Positions 26,509 through 36,167 are shown, counted from the first letter of the stretch. The stretch: 64,000 nucleotides of DNA from Methanobacterium paludis (GCF_000214725.1 NC_015574.1:372001-436000), one strand, 5' to 3'. Translations and numbers: made by a program. The notes: generated by a model from the sequence alone, not told the origin.

Positions 26509-27615
26509 TCATCCGATTATATCTTTAAGAGCTTCTATGAACTTTTTATCCTCTTCGATGGTTCCTACACTTACCCTTATCCAGTACTCATCCAAAGCCC
26601 TGAAAGAAGTGCAGTCACGCACAATAAACCCTTTTTTCATGAGTTCTTCTGTTAATTTGCGGGCTTTCATACCTGTTTTACGGGTGCCAACCAGTATGTA
26701 GTTCGATTTGGACTCGTAAACTTTCAAATTATCAAATTTAGACATTTCACTGTATAAAAAGTCTCTGCTTTTCACTGAAAGCTCTGTTGATCGTTTGATA
26801 TAGTCTTTGTCATCCAGTGTGGCTGAAGCCGCTATCTGTGAAAGCTTTGTAAGGCTGAATACAGGTTTCATACGGTACATGTAGCTTATAATCTGCGGAT
26901 TTGAAATTCCGTAGCCTATCCTCATTCCTGCAAGTCCCATAACCTTTGAAAAGGTCCTTAAGATGAAGAGGTTGTCGTGACTCTCAAGCAGTTCCACGTT
27001 GTTAACCCCTGAAAATTCGAAATAAGCCTCATCCACAATAACTAATGCATCCGTACTTTCAAGCACAGTTTTGATATCTTTTTTGTCTATAAGTCCGCCT
27101 GTAGGGTTGTTTGGTGTGCATAAGAATATAAGCTTGGTCTTTGGAGACAGGGCCTTTATTACAGAATCCACGTCCAGAGTGTTTTTTTCCATATCCCACC
27201 TTGCAAACACTGGCACTCCTCCGTGGATATTGAGTGTGAACTCATAATACATGTATGAAGGCAATGGGACTATGAATTCGTCTCCGGGCTCTATAAACGT
27301 TTTTCCAAGAACGTCAAGGATTTCATCAGCTCCGTCACCACCTGTAATCACATTTGATGACGAAACTCCTGCATACTCTGCTATCTTTTTAACCAGACCA
27401 TCTAAATTTGATTCTGGGTACTGATTTATGAGATTGAGATTTTCTTTTATAGCTTCAACAGCTTTTGGGGATGGACCCATGGGATTTTCATTTGATCCAA
27501 GTTTTACAACTTTATCCGGGTCGACACCATACTCTGAGGCTATTTCTTCAATTGATCTTCCTGGAACGTATGGTTCAAGTTCTTCAACGATTTTTTTGGG
27601 GGTAATCATTATCAT
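26509..27615 (-). CDS. hisC: Histidinol-phosphate aminotransferase
   Basis: This is a fold-type I PLP enzyme of about 368 residues, which converts imidazole-acetol phosphate and glutamate to histidinol phosphate. SNENPMGPSP (about 41-50), TPNNPTGG (about 167-174), DEAYFEF, and TFSKVMGLAGMRIGYG with the PLP-binding Lys224 are all present. The start ATG 27615 overlaps the TGA of the upstream gamma-carbonic-anhydrase-like gene (TGATG), a sign of coupled translation. No other his genes are nearby. Confidence 0.93.
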   Translation of the reverse strand: MIMITPKKIVEELEPYVPGRSIEEIASEYGVDPDKVVKLGSNENPMGPSPKAVEAIKENLNLINQYPESNLDGLVKKIAEYAGVSSSNVITGGDGADEILDVLGKTFIEPGDEFIVPLPSYMYYEFTLNIHGGVPVFARWDMEKNTLDVDSVIKALSPKTKLIFLCTPNNPTGGLIDKKDIKTVLESTDALVIVDEAYFEFSGVNNVELLESHDNLFILRTFSKVMGLAGMRIGYGISNPQIISYMYRMKPVFSLTKLSQIAASATLDDKDYIKRSTELSVKSRDFLYSEMSKFDNLKVYESKSNYILVGTRKTGMKARKLTEELMKKGFIVRDCTSFRALDEYWIRVSVGTIEEDKKFIEALKDIIG

Positions 27616-28082
27616 CACTCACATTTTGCTATTTCAACGTATCTTAATGCATTATCCTTAATTTTATCTATTTCTTCCTTTTCAAGTTGCCTTACGGCCT
27701 TTGCAGGAATTCCCATTATCAGACTACCTTCTGGAAATTCTCGACCCTCTGTGACCACAGCTCCAGCAGCCACGATGCTGTTTTTTCGAATAAGGGCACC
27801 GTTTAGGACTGTGGCGTTCATGCCGATTAAAGAGTTTTCTTCAACTGTGCAGCCGTGGAGAACAGCAGCATGTCCCACAGAAACAAAATCGCCTATTTTG
27901 AGGGGGTAACCTTTTGATGAGTGCAGCACGCAGTTGTCCTGAACGTTAGATGAGTTTCCTATGGTTATAGGTTCCATATCTCCTCTTAAGACGGCGTTGA
28001 ACCAGACTGAGGATTTTTGGCCGATCTCAACGTTGCCTGTTATTCGTGCACCATCAAATACTTTAACGCTTCTGTGTATCAT
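27615..28082 (-). CDS. Gamma-carbonic-anhydrase-like hexapeptide protein (YrdA type)
   Basis: This 155-residue left-handed beta-helix protein is built of hexapeptide repeats (GARITGNVEIGQKSSVWFNAVLRGD, ITIGNSSNVQDNCVLH). The three zinc His of the gamma-class are present: one in CVLHSSKG and two in GHAAVLHGCTV. It may hydrate CO2 or only bind ligands. I chose ATG 28082 with AGGAG 10 bases upstream (28097-28093). The longer frame from 28118 adds 12 basic residues without a ribosome binding site. It overlaps hisC, and the link to histidine synthesis is not explained. Confidence 0.88.
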   Translation of the reverse strand: MIHRSVKVFDGARITGNVEIGQKSSVWFNAVLRGDMEPITIGNSSNVQDNCVLHSSKGYPLKIGDFVSVGHAAVLHGCTVEENSLIGMNATVLNGALIRKNSIVAAGAVVTEGREFPEGSLIMGIPAKAVRQLEKEEIDKIKDNALRYVEIAKCE

Positions 28083-28324
28083 GTTTTTAGATCTCCTATT
28101 CCTTAATACTTTTTTCATTTACTTACGGTTTATCAAGGTGTTTTTGTAGATTAGGGTCATCATTAAAAATACTTTATCTGTTAACTATCCTTATATCATG
28201 TATTTGAATTATTATAACCGTTCATTAAATTATATCCAGTTCATTAAAAATAAATTTTTTAGTATTTATTCTCTAATCATTTACTTTTCTAATCTTAGTA
28301 AAAAAAATTTAGTTACTTAAAATT

Positions 28325-29602
28325 TTATTCTCCATGATAGTCAAGTATCACATGTTCCTGGCGTGGTAGAACTATCTTGTTTGAGGGTATATCACTGTAG
28401 ATTATGGCTCCTGAACCTACCCTTGAATTAACCCCGACCTTTACACCGGGATTGAAGCTGGAATTTATACCGGTTTTAACGCCGTCACCAAATACCACTC
28501 CAAATTTCCGCCTTCCTGAATCAATCTTAGCACCTTTAACAACCATTTTCACGTGTCCATCATCGAAGCGCAGATTTGCAATGTTAGTACCTGCTGCTAC
28601 ATTGCAGTTTGCCCCTATAATTGAATCTCCGACGTATGAAAGGTGGTTAACATTACTACCGTCCATTATAATTGAATTTTTGATTTCAACGGCGTTTCCA
28701 ATGCTCACGTTGTTTGCTATAAATGTGGATTTCCTCAGGTAATTGTTTGGGCCGATATCACAGTTTTCCCCTATGTAAACGGGTCCCATTATGTAGGAAC
28801 CTGATCTGATGATGCTTCCTTTCCCGAGATGTACTGGGCCGTGTATTGTGGCTCCTTCTTCCACTTCTCCATCAATCTGGGTTTCTAAATCTTTTAAAAA
28901 GTGTTCGTTCACATCAAGGAGTTCCCATGGTCTCCCAATGTCGATCCATTTGTTTGTGGATTTAAATCCTGCAACCTTCATATTTTCCTTTATTTGGATT
29001 AAGAGGGAATCTGTTATTTCATACTCTCCCCTCTGGGATTTTTCAGTTTTTTCGATGGCATCAAATATCTGGGGGTTGAATATGTATATCCCTGCGTTTA
29101 TTAAATTGCTTGGAGCTTCTTCTGGAGCTGGTTTTTCAACTAAATTGGTTATACTGTCTCCATCAAGCTCAACAACCCCAAAAGATGAAGGATCTTCTAC
29201 TTCTGTAAGAACGAGTATTGATGTTGCATCGCCGTGACTATATCTCTCTATTAAAGAGATTATAAGTTCTGGATCAACTATTATGTCTCCATTTAAAACA
29301 ATAAATTCTTCATCAATGACCTTTGAAGCTTTTCCTATGGCATGGGCTGTTCCAAGACGTTCTTCTTGGGTTAAATAAGTGATGTTCACTCCAAAGTTAG
29401 ATCCGTCTCCAAAGTGTTCTTTTATAACCTCTTCATGGTATCCTACAACCATTGATAACTCTTTGACACCGGCATCCCTCAGTGCTTCCACATTGTACTG
29501 TAAAATTGGTTTTCCCCCAACTTTTAGCATTGTTTTGGGTCTTGTGATGGTTAGGGGCCGCATCCTTGTGCCTTCGCCTGCTGTGAGTATAACTGCCTTC
29601 AT
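28325..29602 (-). CDS. glmU: Bifunctional sugar-1-phosphate nucleotidylyltransferase/acetyltransferase (GlmU-like)
   Basis: The 425-residue protein joins an N-terminal nucleotidyltransferase (about 1-225; GEGTRMRPLTITRPKTMLKV with the catalytic loop) to a C-terminal left-handed beta-helix (about 245-410). It turns glucosamine-1-phosphate into GlcNAc-1-phosphate and then UDP-GlcNAc; it could also use glucose-1-phosphate. It follows glmM on the same strand after 295 bases that contain four spaced repeats. The pair fits amino-sugar supply for pseudomurein and glycans. Confidence 0.9.
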   Translation of the reverse strand: MKAVILTAGEGTRMRPLTITRPKTMLKVGGKPILQYNVEALRDAGVKELSMVVGYHEEVIKEHFGDGSNFGVNITYLTQEERLGTAHAIGKASKVIDEEFIVLNGDIIVDPELIISLIERYSHGDATSILVLTEVEDPSSFGVVELDGDSITNLVEKPAPEEAPSNLINAGIYIFNPQIFDAIEKTEKSQRGEYEITDSLLIQIKENMKVAGFKSTNKWIDIGRPWELLDVNEHFLKDLETQIDGEVEEGATIHGPVHLGKGSIIRSGSYIMGPVYIGENCDIGPNNYLRKSTFIANNVSIGNAVEIKNSIIMDGSNVNHLSYVGDSIIGANCNVAAGTNIANLRFDDGHVKMVVKGAKIDSGRRKFGVVFGDGVKTGINSSFNPGVKVGVNSRVGSGAIIYSDIPSNKIVLPRQEHVILDYHGE

Positions 29603-29663
29603 AATAATTCATCCTTTTACATTTCTTTCTAAAATAACTTGGATATTAATCTGACACAAGTTA

Positions 29664-29774
29664 AATAATTTGATCTATGATTTGACAAATTAACAATAAC
29701 TTGATCTGCTGAACACAATCTCTTAATAATAACTTGATCCGATAGACACAAATCTCTTTACAAATAACTTGATC
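29664..29774 (-). repeat. Four spaced repeats upstream of glmU
   Basis: AATAACTTGATC occurs exactly at 29695-29706, 29728-29739 and 29763-29774, with a one-mismatch copy at 29664-29675. The spacings are 31, 33 and 35 bases, about three DNA turns. Between them, ACACAA and TCTCTT motifs also repeat. They lie 60-170 bases before the glmU start and may be a multi-site operator or a decayed tandem duplication. Confidence 0.65.
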
Positions 29775-29897
29775 TAATAGGTCTAATACTACTATTCAAT
29801 ATCCTTTCTAATACTAATTAATCTGAATTCTATTATAAAAATCCTTTCAAAAAAAAGCGCTTTAAAGAATCATAAAAAAAATATTGTAGAAATGATT

Positions 29898-31325
29898 TTA
29901 TAAAAATCCTTCTATGAACTCTGCACATTTGTCCCTTATTGCCCTTGCCCTTTCTTCATCTGCTGCCTCAAGGGTTATCCTGATGTAAGCTTCTGTACCG
30001 GATGGTCTTATAAGAACCCAACTGTTGTCATTCATTGAGATTCTGACACCGTCTATTCGATTTACATCGATGACACCGTCAAACATATCTGGAAGTTTTT
30101 CTTCCACACCCTTCATTATCATGGGTTTCTGGAAATTTTCGCAGTTTATTTTGTCCCTTATAGTCGGATAACTCGGGATTTTATCAAGAAGCTTTGATAA
30201 TGGCCCATGCTTCTGCACAATCTCTATAACTCGCAGCGCTGAGAGTATGCCGTCTGGACACATGCAGAAATTGGGATGAAGCCATGTGCCTGATGGTTCG
30301 CCTCCAAAGGATGCATGATTTTTGGCAATTGCCTCTGCAACATGAACATCACCAACCTTTGTTCTTATAACTTCACCGCCAACTTCATCCATACACCTGT
30401 CGGTACATACGGATGCATCAACGGTTGTAACTACTTTTCCACCTATTGCACGACTAACAAGGGCTAAAAGCTTGTCAAAATCTGCCATATGTCCGTTTTC
30501 ATCTATTGCAACCATTCTATCCGCATCACCGTCGTGTGCAATTCCAATATCTGCCCCTGTGGCTTTAACAACCTTCATGAGTTCTTGAAGGTTTTGAGGT
30601 GATGGTTCAGGCATCCTGCCCGGGAAAAATCCGTCGGGTTGGGAGTTTAAGGTTACAACTGAACACCCTGCTTTCCTGAGAACAAGCGGTGAGATGTACG
30701 AAGCTGCACCATTTGCACAGTCCACAACAACCTTCACACCGGGCTTTATATCTGCATTATCGACCAGATCATTTATATAATCAGAGGTTATACCTTTTAT
30801 ATCCCCAATTTTTCCTATATTTTCCCATGAAACCTTTATAAAACTTTTTTCATGGATTATCTTTTCGATATTCCTTTCCTGATTCTGACGGTAAGCCATA
30901 CCATCTGGATTCCAGAGTTTTATTCCGTTGTACTGGGGTGGGTTGTGGGATGCTGTTATCATTATACCTGCATCTGCACATAATTTCATGGCTGCATAAC
31001 CTACAAGTGGTGTTGGGGCCATTCCAAGGCGTAGAACATCACACCCTCCCTGAAGTATGCCTGAAACAACTGCATTTTCGAGCATTTCACTGGAGGTTCG
31101 TGTGTCGTACCCTACTACTATTTTACATTTAGCTTCCTTTCCATGGGATAATCCTTCAGGTTCTCCATGGGTATTGGATTTTTCCTGTTTAAACTCTTTA
31201 ACGTAGGTAGAAACTGCCCTTCCAACATTTACTGCAAGTTCTAAGGTTATATCTTCTGAAAGCTTGCCCCTTATACCGGATGTTCCAAAGAGTTTTGGTA
31301 TTTGCTGTGGGATCCTGGAAACCAT
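29898..31325 (-). CDS. glmM: Phosphoglucosamine mutase (GlmM-like phosphohexomutase)
   Basis: This 475-residue phosphohexomutase has TASHNPPQYNG with the phosphoserine Ser126, the metal loop DGDADR (about 266-271), the sugar-binding GGEPSGTW (about 341-348) and the phosphate-binding RPSGTEAYIRI (about 433-443). It is expected to isomerise glucosamine-6-phosphate to the 1-phosphate, just before GlmU. An unusual hydrophilic insertion occurs at about residues 44-68. It lies 20 bases after apgM and probably shares its transcript. Confidence 0.9.
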   Translation of the reverse strand: MVSRIPQQIPKLFGTSGIRGKLSEDITLELAVNVGRAVSTYVKEFKQEKSNTHGEPEGLSHGKEAKCKIVVGYDTRTSSEMLENAVVSGILQGGCDVLRLGMAPTPLVGYAAMKLCADAGIMITASHNPPQYNGIKLWNPDGMAYRQNQERNIEKIIHEKSFIKVSWENIGKIGDIKGITSDYINDLVDNADIKPGVKVVVDCANGAASYISPLVLRKAGCSVVTLNSQPDGFFPGRMPEPSPQNLQELMKVVKATGADIGIAHDGDADRMVAIDENGHMADFDKLLALVSRAIGGKVVTTVDASVCTDRCMDEVGGEVIRTKVGDVHVAEAIAKNHASFGGEPSGTWLHPNFCMCPDGILSALRVIEIVQKHGPLSKLLDKIPSYPTIRDKINCENFQKPMIMKGVEEKLPDMFDGVIDVNRIDGVRISMNDNSWVLIRPSGTEAYIRITLEAADEERARAIRDKCAEFIEGFL

Positions 31326-31345
31326 GGTTAAACTCCTTATTGAGA

Positions 31346-32572
31346 TTATGCTCCGAATTTGGTGGATTTGTTCATGAGATCCATGAGGATGTCCATTAGG
31401 TTTCGTCCCCTTATTCTGCAGAGTCCGCCTTTCGTTGCAGCTCTCTCATTGAATTCTTCAACATCGTCGACCCGAACTTCAGGACCTTTAATAACTATTG
31501 GAACAGGGTCTCCGGTGTGGTCCATTACAGATATTGGGGTTGAATGATCGGCAGTTAAAATGAAGTACAGATCGTCTATTTGCATCATTTCTCCAACAAC
31601 GTCGTCAACTTTTTCAATGAATTTAACCTTGTCATCCATCTCACCGTCGTGTCCAGCTTCATCTGCACCGTCTATATTGATGAGCATAAACTCATAATCT
31701 TTTGAAGCTGTTTCCATGATGCCTTTTTTGATATTTTCTATGTTAGTGTCAACACCGCCTGTTGCACCATCAATATCAACCAAATCCATACCCGCTATCT
31801 TTCCAATACCTTTTATAAGTCCAGTTTCTGCTATACAAGCTGCTTTTAGCCCATATTTTTCTCCAAATGGTTGGACGTGAGGTACAGCTCCTGCACCCCT
31901 TGGAATGATTATGTTAGCTGGATTTTTCCCTTTTTCAATCCGTTTAAGGTTTACTGGATGATCTTTGAGCATGTTGTAAGATTCTTCAATAAATCTGTTC
32001 AACACATCTGCGGTTTTTTTTGCTTCTTCTGTATTGTCGAGGGGTAAAACTTCTTTTGGAGGTTTTCCTTCATGTTTAGGGTCTGCGTCTGAAACGTTAT
32101 CAGACAATCCGTTACCTCTGAGAACAAGAACTGCCCTGTGACCTGTGGATTCCTTGAATATGATCTCCACATTTTCATCAATGTCCATGGAGTTAATGGT
32201 TTTGGCTATTTCTTCTGTTCCGTTTCTTATTCTTCCGGCACGTCGGTCTGTGATTGTTCCATTGGCGTCTGCTGTTGAGAAGTTGCATCTGAATGCTATG
32301 TCTCCGGGCATAACGTCCACACCAACTCCTGCAGCTTCAAATGGCCCTCTGCCTGTGTAAACCTGGTATGGGTCGTATCCCAGTATTGAAATATGGGATG
32401 TGTCACTTCCTGCCCTTATACCTGGTTTTATGGGATCCATAATTCCATTTATTCCCATTTTTGCCATTTTGTCCATGTTTGGTGTTTTTGCAGCTTCAAG
32501 AGGTGTTTTATATCCAAGTTCTTTTAGGGGACGGTCTCCCATCCCATCTATTATCATTATGATTCCTTTCAC
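31346..32572 (-). CDS. apgM: 2,3-bisphosphoglycerate-independent phosphoglycerate mutase, archaeal type
   Basis: About 408 residues long, it belongs to the archaeal ApgM branch of the alkaline phosphatase superfamily. The metal ligand segment IIMIIDGMGDRP is at the start, GSDTSHISILGYDP (about 55-68) carries the phosphorylated Ser/Thr site, and TADHSTP and DHTGDPVP supply later metal ligands. It interconverts 3- and 2-phosphoglycerate in glycolysis and gluconeogenesis. I chose the GTG at 32572 because AGGTGG lies about 5 bases upstream; the upstream GTG at 32581 would place the site inside. It starts 10 bases after the DUF92 gene stop. Confidence 0.92.
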   Translation of the reverse strand: MKGIIMIIDGMGDRPLKELGYKTPLEAAKTPNMDKMAKMGINGIMDPIKPGIRAGSDTSHISILGYDPYQVYTGRGPFEAAGVGVDVMPGDIAFRCNFSTADANGTITDRRAGRIRNGTEEIAKTINSMDIDENVEIIFKESTGHRAVLVLRGNGLSDNVSDADPKHEGKPPKEVLPLDNTEEAKKTADVLNRFIEESYNMLKDHPVNLKRIEKGKNPANIIIPRGAGAVPHVQPFGEKYGLKAACIAETGLIKGIGKIAGMDLVDIDGATGGVDTNIENIKKGIMETASKDYEFMLINIDGADEAGHDGEMDDKVKFIEKVDDVVGEMMQIDDLYFILTADHSTPISVMDHTGDPVPIVIKGPEVRVDDVEEFNERAATKGGLCRIRGRNLMDILMDLMNKSTKFGA

Positions 32573-32581
32573 TATTACCAC

Positions 32582-33247
32582 CTAAACCATGATAATACCT
32601 AAAAAAGCTCCCGTTATGGTAGCTATAAGATTTACATATTCGTTGGAGAGATAATTTCTTCTTTCAAGCACAGCTCCAAGGATGCTGTCAATAAAACATC
32701 CTACTGTACCTGCTATTATGGCTATTTTTAATGTTATGAAGGGGTTGGGGTATATTCCAAGTAAATAAGCTGAGACTCCTATGATTCCTGCACCCATGAT
32801 TCCTGCCGCAGTTCCAAGTACTGATATTCCACCATCGGTTCCTGGTGGGACTTTTTTGAGGGTTGTTATAAGTCTTGGTTGTTGAACCACGCCTACTTCA
32901 CTTGCAAGTGTGTCAGCGGTGGCTGTTGCAATTGAACCTATAAATCCTGCGTAGTTTCCAAATGCAGCCATTATAAAAGCAACTATTCCATTTGAAATAA
33001 CGTTTTTGAGGGTTCTAGTTCCCTCATAAACACCTATTTCCTTCTTGTACTGGTGCTTGTATTTGGTAAATAAAAGTCCTAGAATCAGAAATACGAGTAT
33101 TAAAATAAGCCAGTTGATACCGGCGCTAAAAATAATAATAATCCCCATGATAATCATGAAGATGGATCCAAATAGATCAAGAGCTTTCCTTAAGTATGTT
33201 ATAAGCCCTATGACCACAACTAGGACCACATATTCTAGATATACCAT
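32582..33247 (-). CDS. DUF92 (TIGR00297) membrane protein
   Basis: This 221-residue protein has about six to seven helices and the DUF92 features ISNGIVAFIMAAFG, ATATADTLASEVGVV and PPGTDGGISVLGTAAG, followed by LGAVLERRNYLSNEYVN. In plants this family includes phytyl-phosphate kinase (VTE6). An archaeal role in isoprenoid phosphate metabolism is an attractive inference but not proven. It sits 22 bases after rps3ae and just before apgM in a compact operon. Confidence 0.88.
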   Translation of the reverse strand: MVYLEYVVLVVVIGLITYLRKALDLFGSIFMIIMGIIIIFSAGINWLILILVFLILGLLFTKYKHQYKKEIGVYEGTRTLKNVISNGIVAFIMAAFGNYAGFIGSIATATADTLASEVGVVQQPRLITTLKKVPPGTDGGISVLGTAAGIMGAGIIGVSAYLLGIYPNPFITLKIAIIAGTVGCFIDSILGAVLERRNYLSNEYVNLIATITGAFLGIIMV

Positions 33248-33269
33248 GAATTTCCCAGATCAAATCTTT

Positions 33270-33857
33270 TTATGTTTTTTCTTCAATCATCTGGGTTTTA
33301 ACTGTTTCAACTCTTTTTAGAGGATAGATCTTCTTAGCCTCGTGGTATATGTGGGAAGCCATTTTGCCGCCTACAATATCCTCGATGAATTCCTGGAATG
33401 GTTTGTTTGCTGCTGCTTCCTGAACCATTCTTTCCATGGTTTCCCTTATGAATTTCTGCTGGGAAGATTTAGCCCTTTTTATTGTTATTCCAAGGACGTG
33501 CACTTTTAGTTTCTGACCATCTTTGGTTGTAACATTGGATATTGCATCTATCCTGCTTGTTCCCCTTCTTATCATACTTCTAACATAGTCTGTTGTAACC
33601 TGGTGTCCCATAAATTTTGTGTTAGCTATGTCACCTACAACATTATTTATCCGGAAGTAGAGTTTTATGTACTGCTTGCTGAAGTCGCCTGCGAGCTCTC
33701 TCATTGAGGATTCAACACCCCTATTTATGAGTAATTCAGGGTCTCTTGCAGGAGTTGAGCCAATTTCTGCGTCTCCAAACTCCACAGGAGTCATTATCTT
33801 ATACCATTGTTTTTCTTTCCATGTATCTCGTACTCTTCTACGTCTTGCTTTAGCCAT
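33270..33857 (-). CDS. rps3ae: Ribosomal protein S3Ae (eS1)
   Basis: This 195-residue protein starts MAKARRRRVRDTWKEKQWYKI and includes GRT-free motifs typical of archaeal eS1: KLYFRINNVVGDIANTKFMGHQVTTDYVRSMIRRGTSRID. It is part of the small ribosomal subunit platform. AGGTGAT lies just upstream of ATG 33857. It leads the operon rps3ae-DUF92-apgM-glmM. TATA-like TTTATAAAG on the minus strand at about 33979-33971 would give a leader of about 90 bases. Confidence 0.95.
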   Translation of the reverse strand: MAKARRRRVRDTWKEKQWYKIMTPVEFGDAEIGSTPARDPELLINRGVESSMRELAGDFSKQYIKLYFRINNVVGDIANTKFMGHQVTTDYVRSMIRRGTSRIDAISNVTTKDGQKLKVHVLGITIKRAKSSQQKFIRETMERMVQEAAANKPFQEFIEDIVGGKMASHIYHEAKKIYPLKRVETVKTQMIEEKT

Positions 33858-34187
33858 AATATCACCTTTATTTGTAACGATTTATAAAAGAACCTCTTCT
33901 TGAGATATAATACTAAAAATCATAACCAGTTCTTTATAATTAGAATCAATTATTATAACTCATTCATGCTTTATAAATATTTGTTAAGATCCAGCACTGG
34001 ATCATCAAACAAATTTAAAACCAAAAAGGATATAAGTTCACACCGAGGTTATGTTAAATCTCAACTTCTTACTATATACCTTTTCTGTTTGAGAACTAAG
34101 AAATATTTTGTGGTTACCTACAAATTGAGAATAAGAAATATAGGTTGTTGATTCCTCAATTTGGACACCCTAAGATTTTTAAATCCC
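33858..34187. other. Non-coding region with palindrome and symmetric TATA box
   Basis: These 330 bases lie between rps3ae and the flavodoxin gene, both on the minus strand. CTTTATAAATA (33969-33979) reads as a TATA box on either strand. A perfect palindrome GATCCAG-CA-CTGGATC (33988-34003) lies next to it. On the minus strand it would sit just upstream of the rps3ae promoter. On the plus strand it would overlap a transcription start with no gene after it. Confidence 0.5.
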
Positions 34188-34640
34188 TTAAACCTTATCT
34201 TTTAAACTTTTTGCAAGAATTCTAGCGTGTTCAAGGTCTTCATCATTTGGCCTGCCCTTATTTTTTCCGCCAATAATTTTTAAAGGGCCCCATGTGTCGA
34301 ATCCTTTCCAAGTAAATGATCCTATGATCTCAAAACCCTTTTCAGCCAATTTTTCTTTCAATGGATCGTTGTATTCATCTTTTCCCTTTCCACTTGTCGT
34401 GAATACAAAGGCTTTTCGGTTTTTTACATCTGGTAAACTATCAATGAACTCAACGAATTCATTTTTTGGTTTTCCGTAATAGATACCTGAGCCAAAACCA
34501 ATTAAATCGTAGTCTACAATGTTATATGCATCCACATCATCATATTTTAATACTCGAGCTTCAAGAGCATCAGCCATTGTTTCTGCAATCTTCTTTGTAT
34601 TACCATGGTGGAATGAATTATATATTATCAATGTTTTCAT
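34188..34640 (-). CDS. Flavodoxin-like protein
   Basis: The 150-residue product begins MKTLIIYNSFHHGNTKKIAE, the phosphate loop of flavodoxin-like FMN proteins (S/T-x-H-G-N-T). It continues with YDLIGFGSGIYYGKPKNEFVEF and FTTSGKG, with W and G near the C-terminus. It probably carries electrons or reduces a substrate. ATG 34640 has AAGGTG 6-7 bases upstream. A NifX-like gene, a methyltransferase and an iron-sulfur flavoprotein lie to its right on the same strand with their own gaps. Confidence 0.88.
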   Translation of the reverse strand: MKTLIIYNSFHHGNTKKIAETMADALEARVLKYDDVDAYNIVDYDLIGFGSGIYYGKPKNEFVEFIDSLPDVKNRKAFVFTTSGKGKDEYNDPLKEKLAEKGFEIIGSFTWKGFDTWGPLKIIGGKNKGRPNDEDLEHARILAKSLKDKV

Positions 34641-34936
34641 GTTAAACACCTTATATTATATTTACCTGTTTTACAGTTTGATTTGGGGATTATTCTGTCT
34701 AAATTCTTTAAGATTACTCCTCTTTAGAGAAGATTTGATTTGAATGGATTAAGATAACAGATAAATTTTAAATCTTATTTTTATTTACTCCACTAATCTC
34801 AATAACATTCTAACCAACTTAATTTACATTTAAATCATCGTACTTAATATGATCCAATTTCACTAATTTTGTATTTATATTTATTAAATTTATAAGTTTG
34901 ATTATTAAATTTTTGTTTAAAATTAAAATCGTTTAT

Positions 34937-35272
34937 TTAGAATTTAATGGGCTGATTCATGAACTTGTAATGTGCTACAAATCTCTCGAGAACTTCTTCA
35001 ACAGTTCCTTCATCTTCAAAAACCTTTTTGCCCATCTTTTTCAGTCCAGGTTTGGCGTTTATACCAATTTGCAGACATATAATGACTTCACAATCGCCTG
35101 TAACCTCAAGAGATTTTCCCCACTGATGTTTTTCGCCAGGATTCTTTTTAGATTCTCTTATTTCTAAAAATTCTGTATTTTCTCCATCAAATTCGTATAT
35201 GAAGAATTTTTGAGCTTTCCCAAAATGTTCAGTAACTTTTCCATCATTTGATGATGCAACAGCTATTTTCAT
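34937..35272 (-). CDS. NifX/NifB-associated (dinitrogenase iron-molybdenum cofactor) family protein
   Basis: This 111-residue protein has the fold of the NifX/NafY/MTH1175 family. MKIAVASSNDGKVTEHFGKAQKFFIYEFD at the start contains the conserved HFGKA..F motif, and a C-terminal segment has DCEVIICLQIG and EDEGTVEEVLERF. In archaea many members are linked to iron-sulfur or cofactor handling rather than nitrogen fixation. No nif genes are in the window. ATG 35272 follows GGGAGTGA; the TTG at 35287 is upstream of that site. Confidence 0.87.
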   Translation of the reverse strand: MKIAVASSNDGKVTEHFGKAQKFFIYEFDGENTEFLEIRESKKNPGEKHQWGKSLEVTGDCEVIICLQIGINAKPGLKKMGKKVFEDEGTVEEVLERFVAHYKFMNQPIKF

Positions 35273-35420
35273 TTCTATCACTCCCAAAAATGAGATTTAA
35301 ACTGAGTATTAAACAGATAAACTCAGTTTAAGTAAGTTAAATCAACTGTTTTAATACACAACTCATATTATTTAATAAACTAACCGTTTTTAATAAGATT
35401 AACTGTTTTCAATAAATAAT

Positions 35421-36167
35421 TTATTTAACACCCACGAATATGGGCCTTTCCCCTTCTCCATTTTCCCATTCTTTACTTGAGAAATCTGCATAAATATTTA
35501 TTTCAAATCCGATTTTTTTCATAATCTCAACGGTCTTTTCCATATCAAAGATACCTAATCTGTGCTGGTCTATATCAAAGTCCACCTTTCCATTTTCTTT
35601 AACAAGGAAAACGAAGTTTGCATTGAATACGAAACCCTCTCTGTTAGATTGACATATCCTTGCAATTTTTAGATCTTCTTCAACTACAGTGTCCACGCTT
35701 ACAAGACCTTCAATCCAGTTGTTTTGGTTTAATCCGAAATCGAAGATAACAACCCCTCCATCGTTGAGTTGGTTGTAAAAGTTTTTTAAGGTAGTTTCAA
35801 GTTCATTGTAACTGGTGTTGTAGTGTATTGCGGAAAACATACAGATAACCACATCAAATTTTTCCCTAAGGTCCAGTTTTTTCATGTCCCCATGAATGAA
35901 CTGGGCATTTGGTACCTTTTTACGGGCTATTTTCATCATATCCTCACTTATATCGACTCCAATAACCTGGAAATCTTCAATAAGTACAGATGCATGTGTT
36001 CCTGTTCCGCATGCAACATCAAGGAGTTTTCTTCCTTCATTTTGTTTATGAGTTTTAACTGCCCACTTAATGAATTCTGCTTCTTTAACGTAGTCCACGT
36101 TTTCATAGATTTTATCGTAGTAACCTGCAAATTTTCTGTATAGATCCCCTTCACCCAAAAACTCCAC
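35421..36167 (-). CDS. SAM-dependent methyltransferase
   Basis: This 248-residue class I methyltransferase has the SAM-binding motif I LLDVACGTGTHA (about 48-59), motif II with VIGVDISEDMMKIAR and motif III CMFSAIHYN. The remaining C-terminal part (WIEGLVSVDTV to the end) folds as in the glycine/sarcosine or bacteriochlorophyll-type small-molecule methyltransferase group. The substrate is unknown. The start ATG 36167 is not backed by an obvious ribosome binding site. Confidence 0.85.
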   Translation of the reverse strand: MEFLGEGDLYRKFAGYYDKIYENVDYVKEAEFIKWAVKTHKQNEGRKLLDVACGTGTHASVLIEDFQVIGVDISEDMMKIARKKVPNAQFIHGDMKKLDLREKFDVVICMFSAIHYNTSYNELETTLKNFYNQLNDGGVVIFDFGLNQNNWIEGLVSVDTVVEEDLKIARICQSNREGFVFNANFVFLVKENGKVDFDIDQHRLGIFDMEKTVEIMKKIGFEINIYADFSSKEWENGEGERPIFVGVK

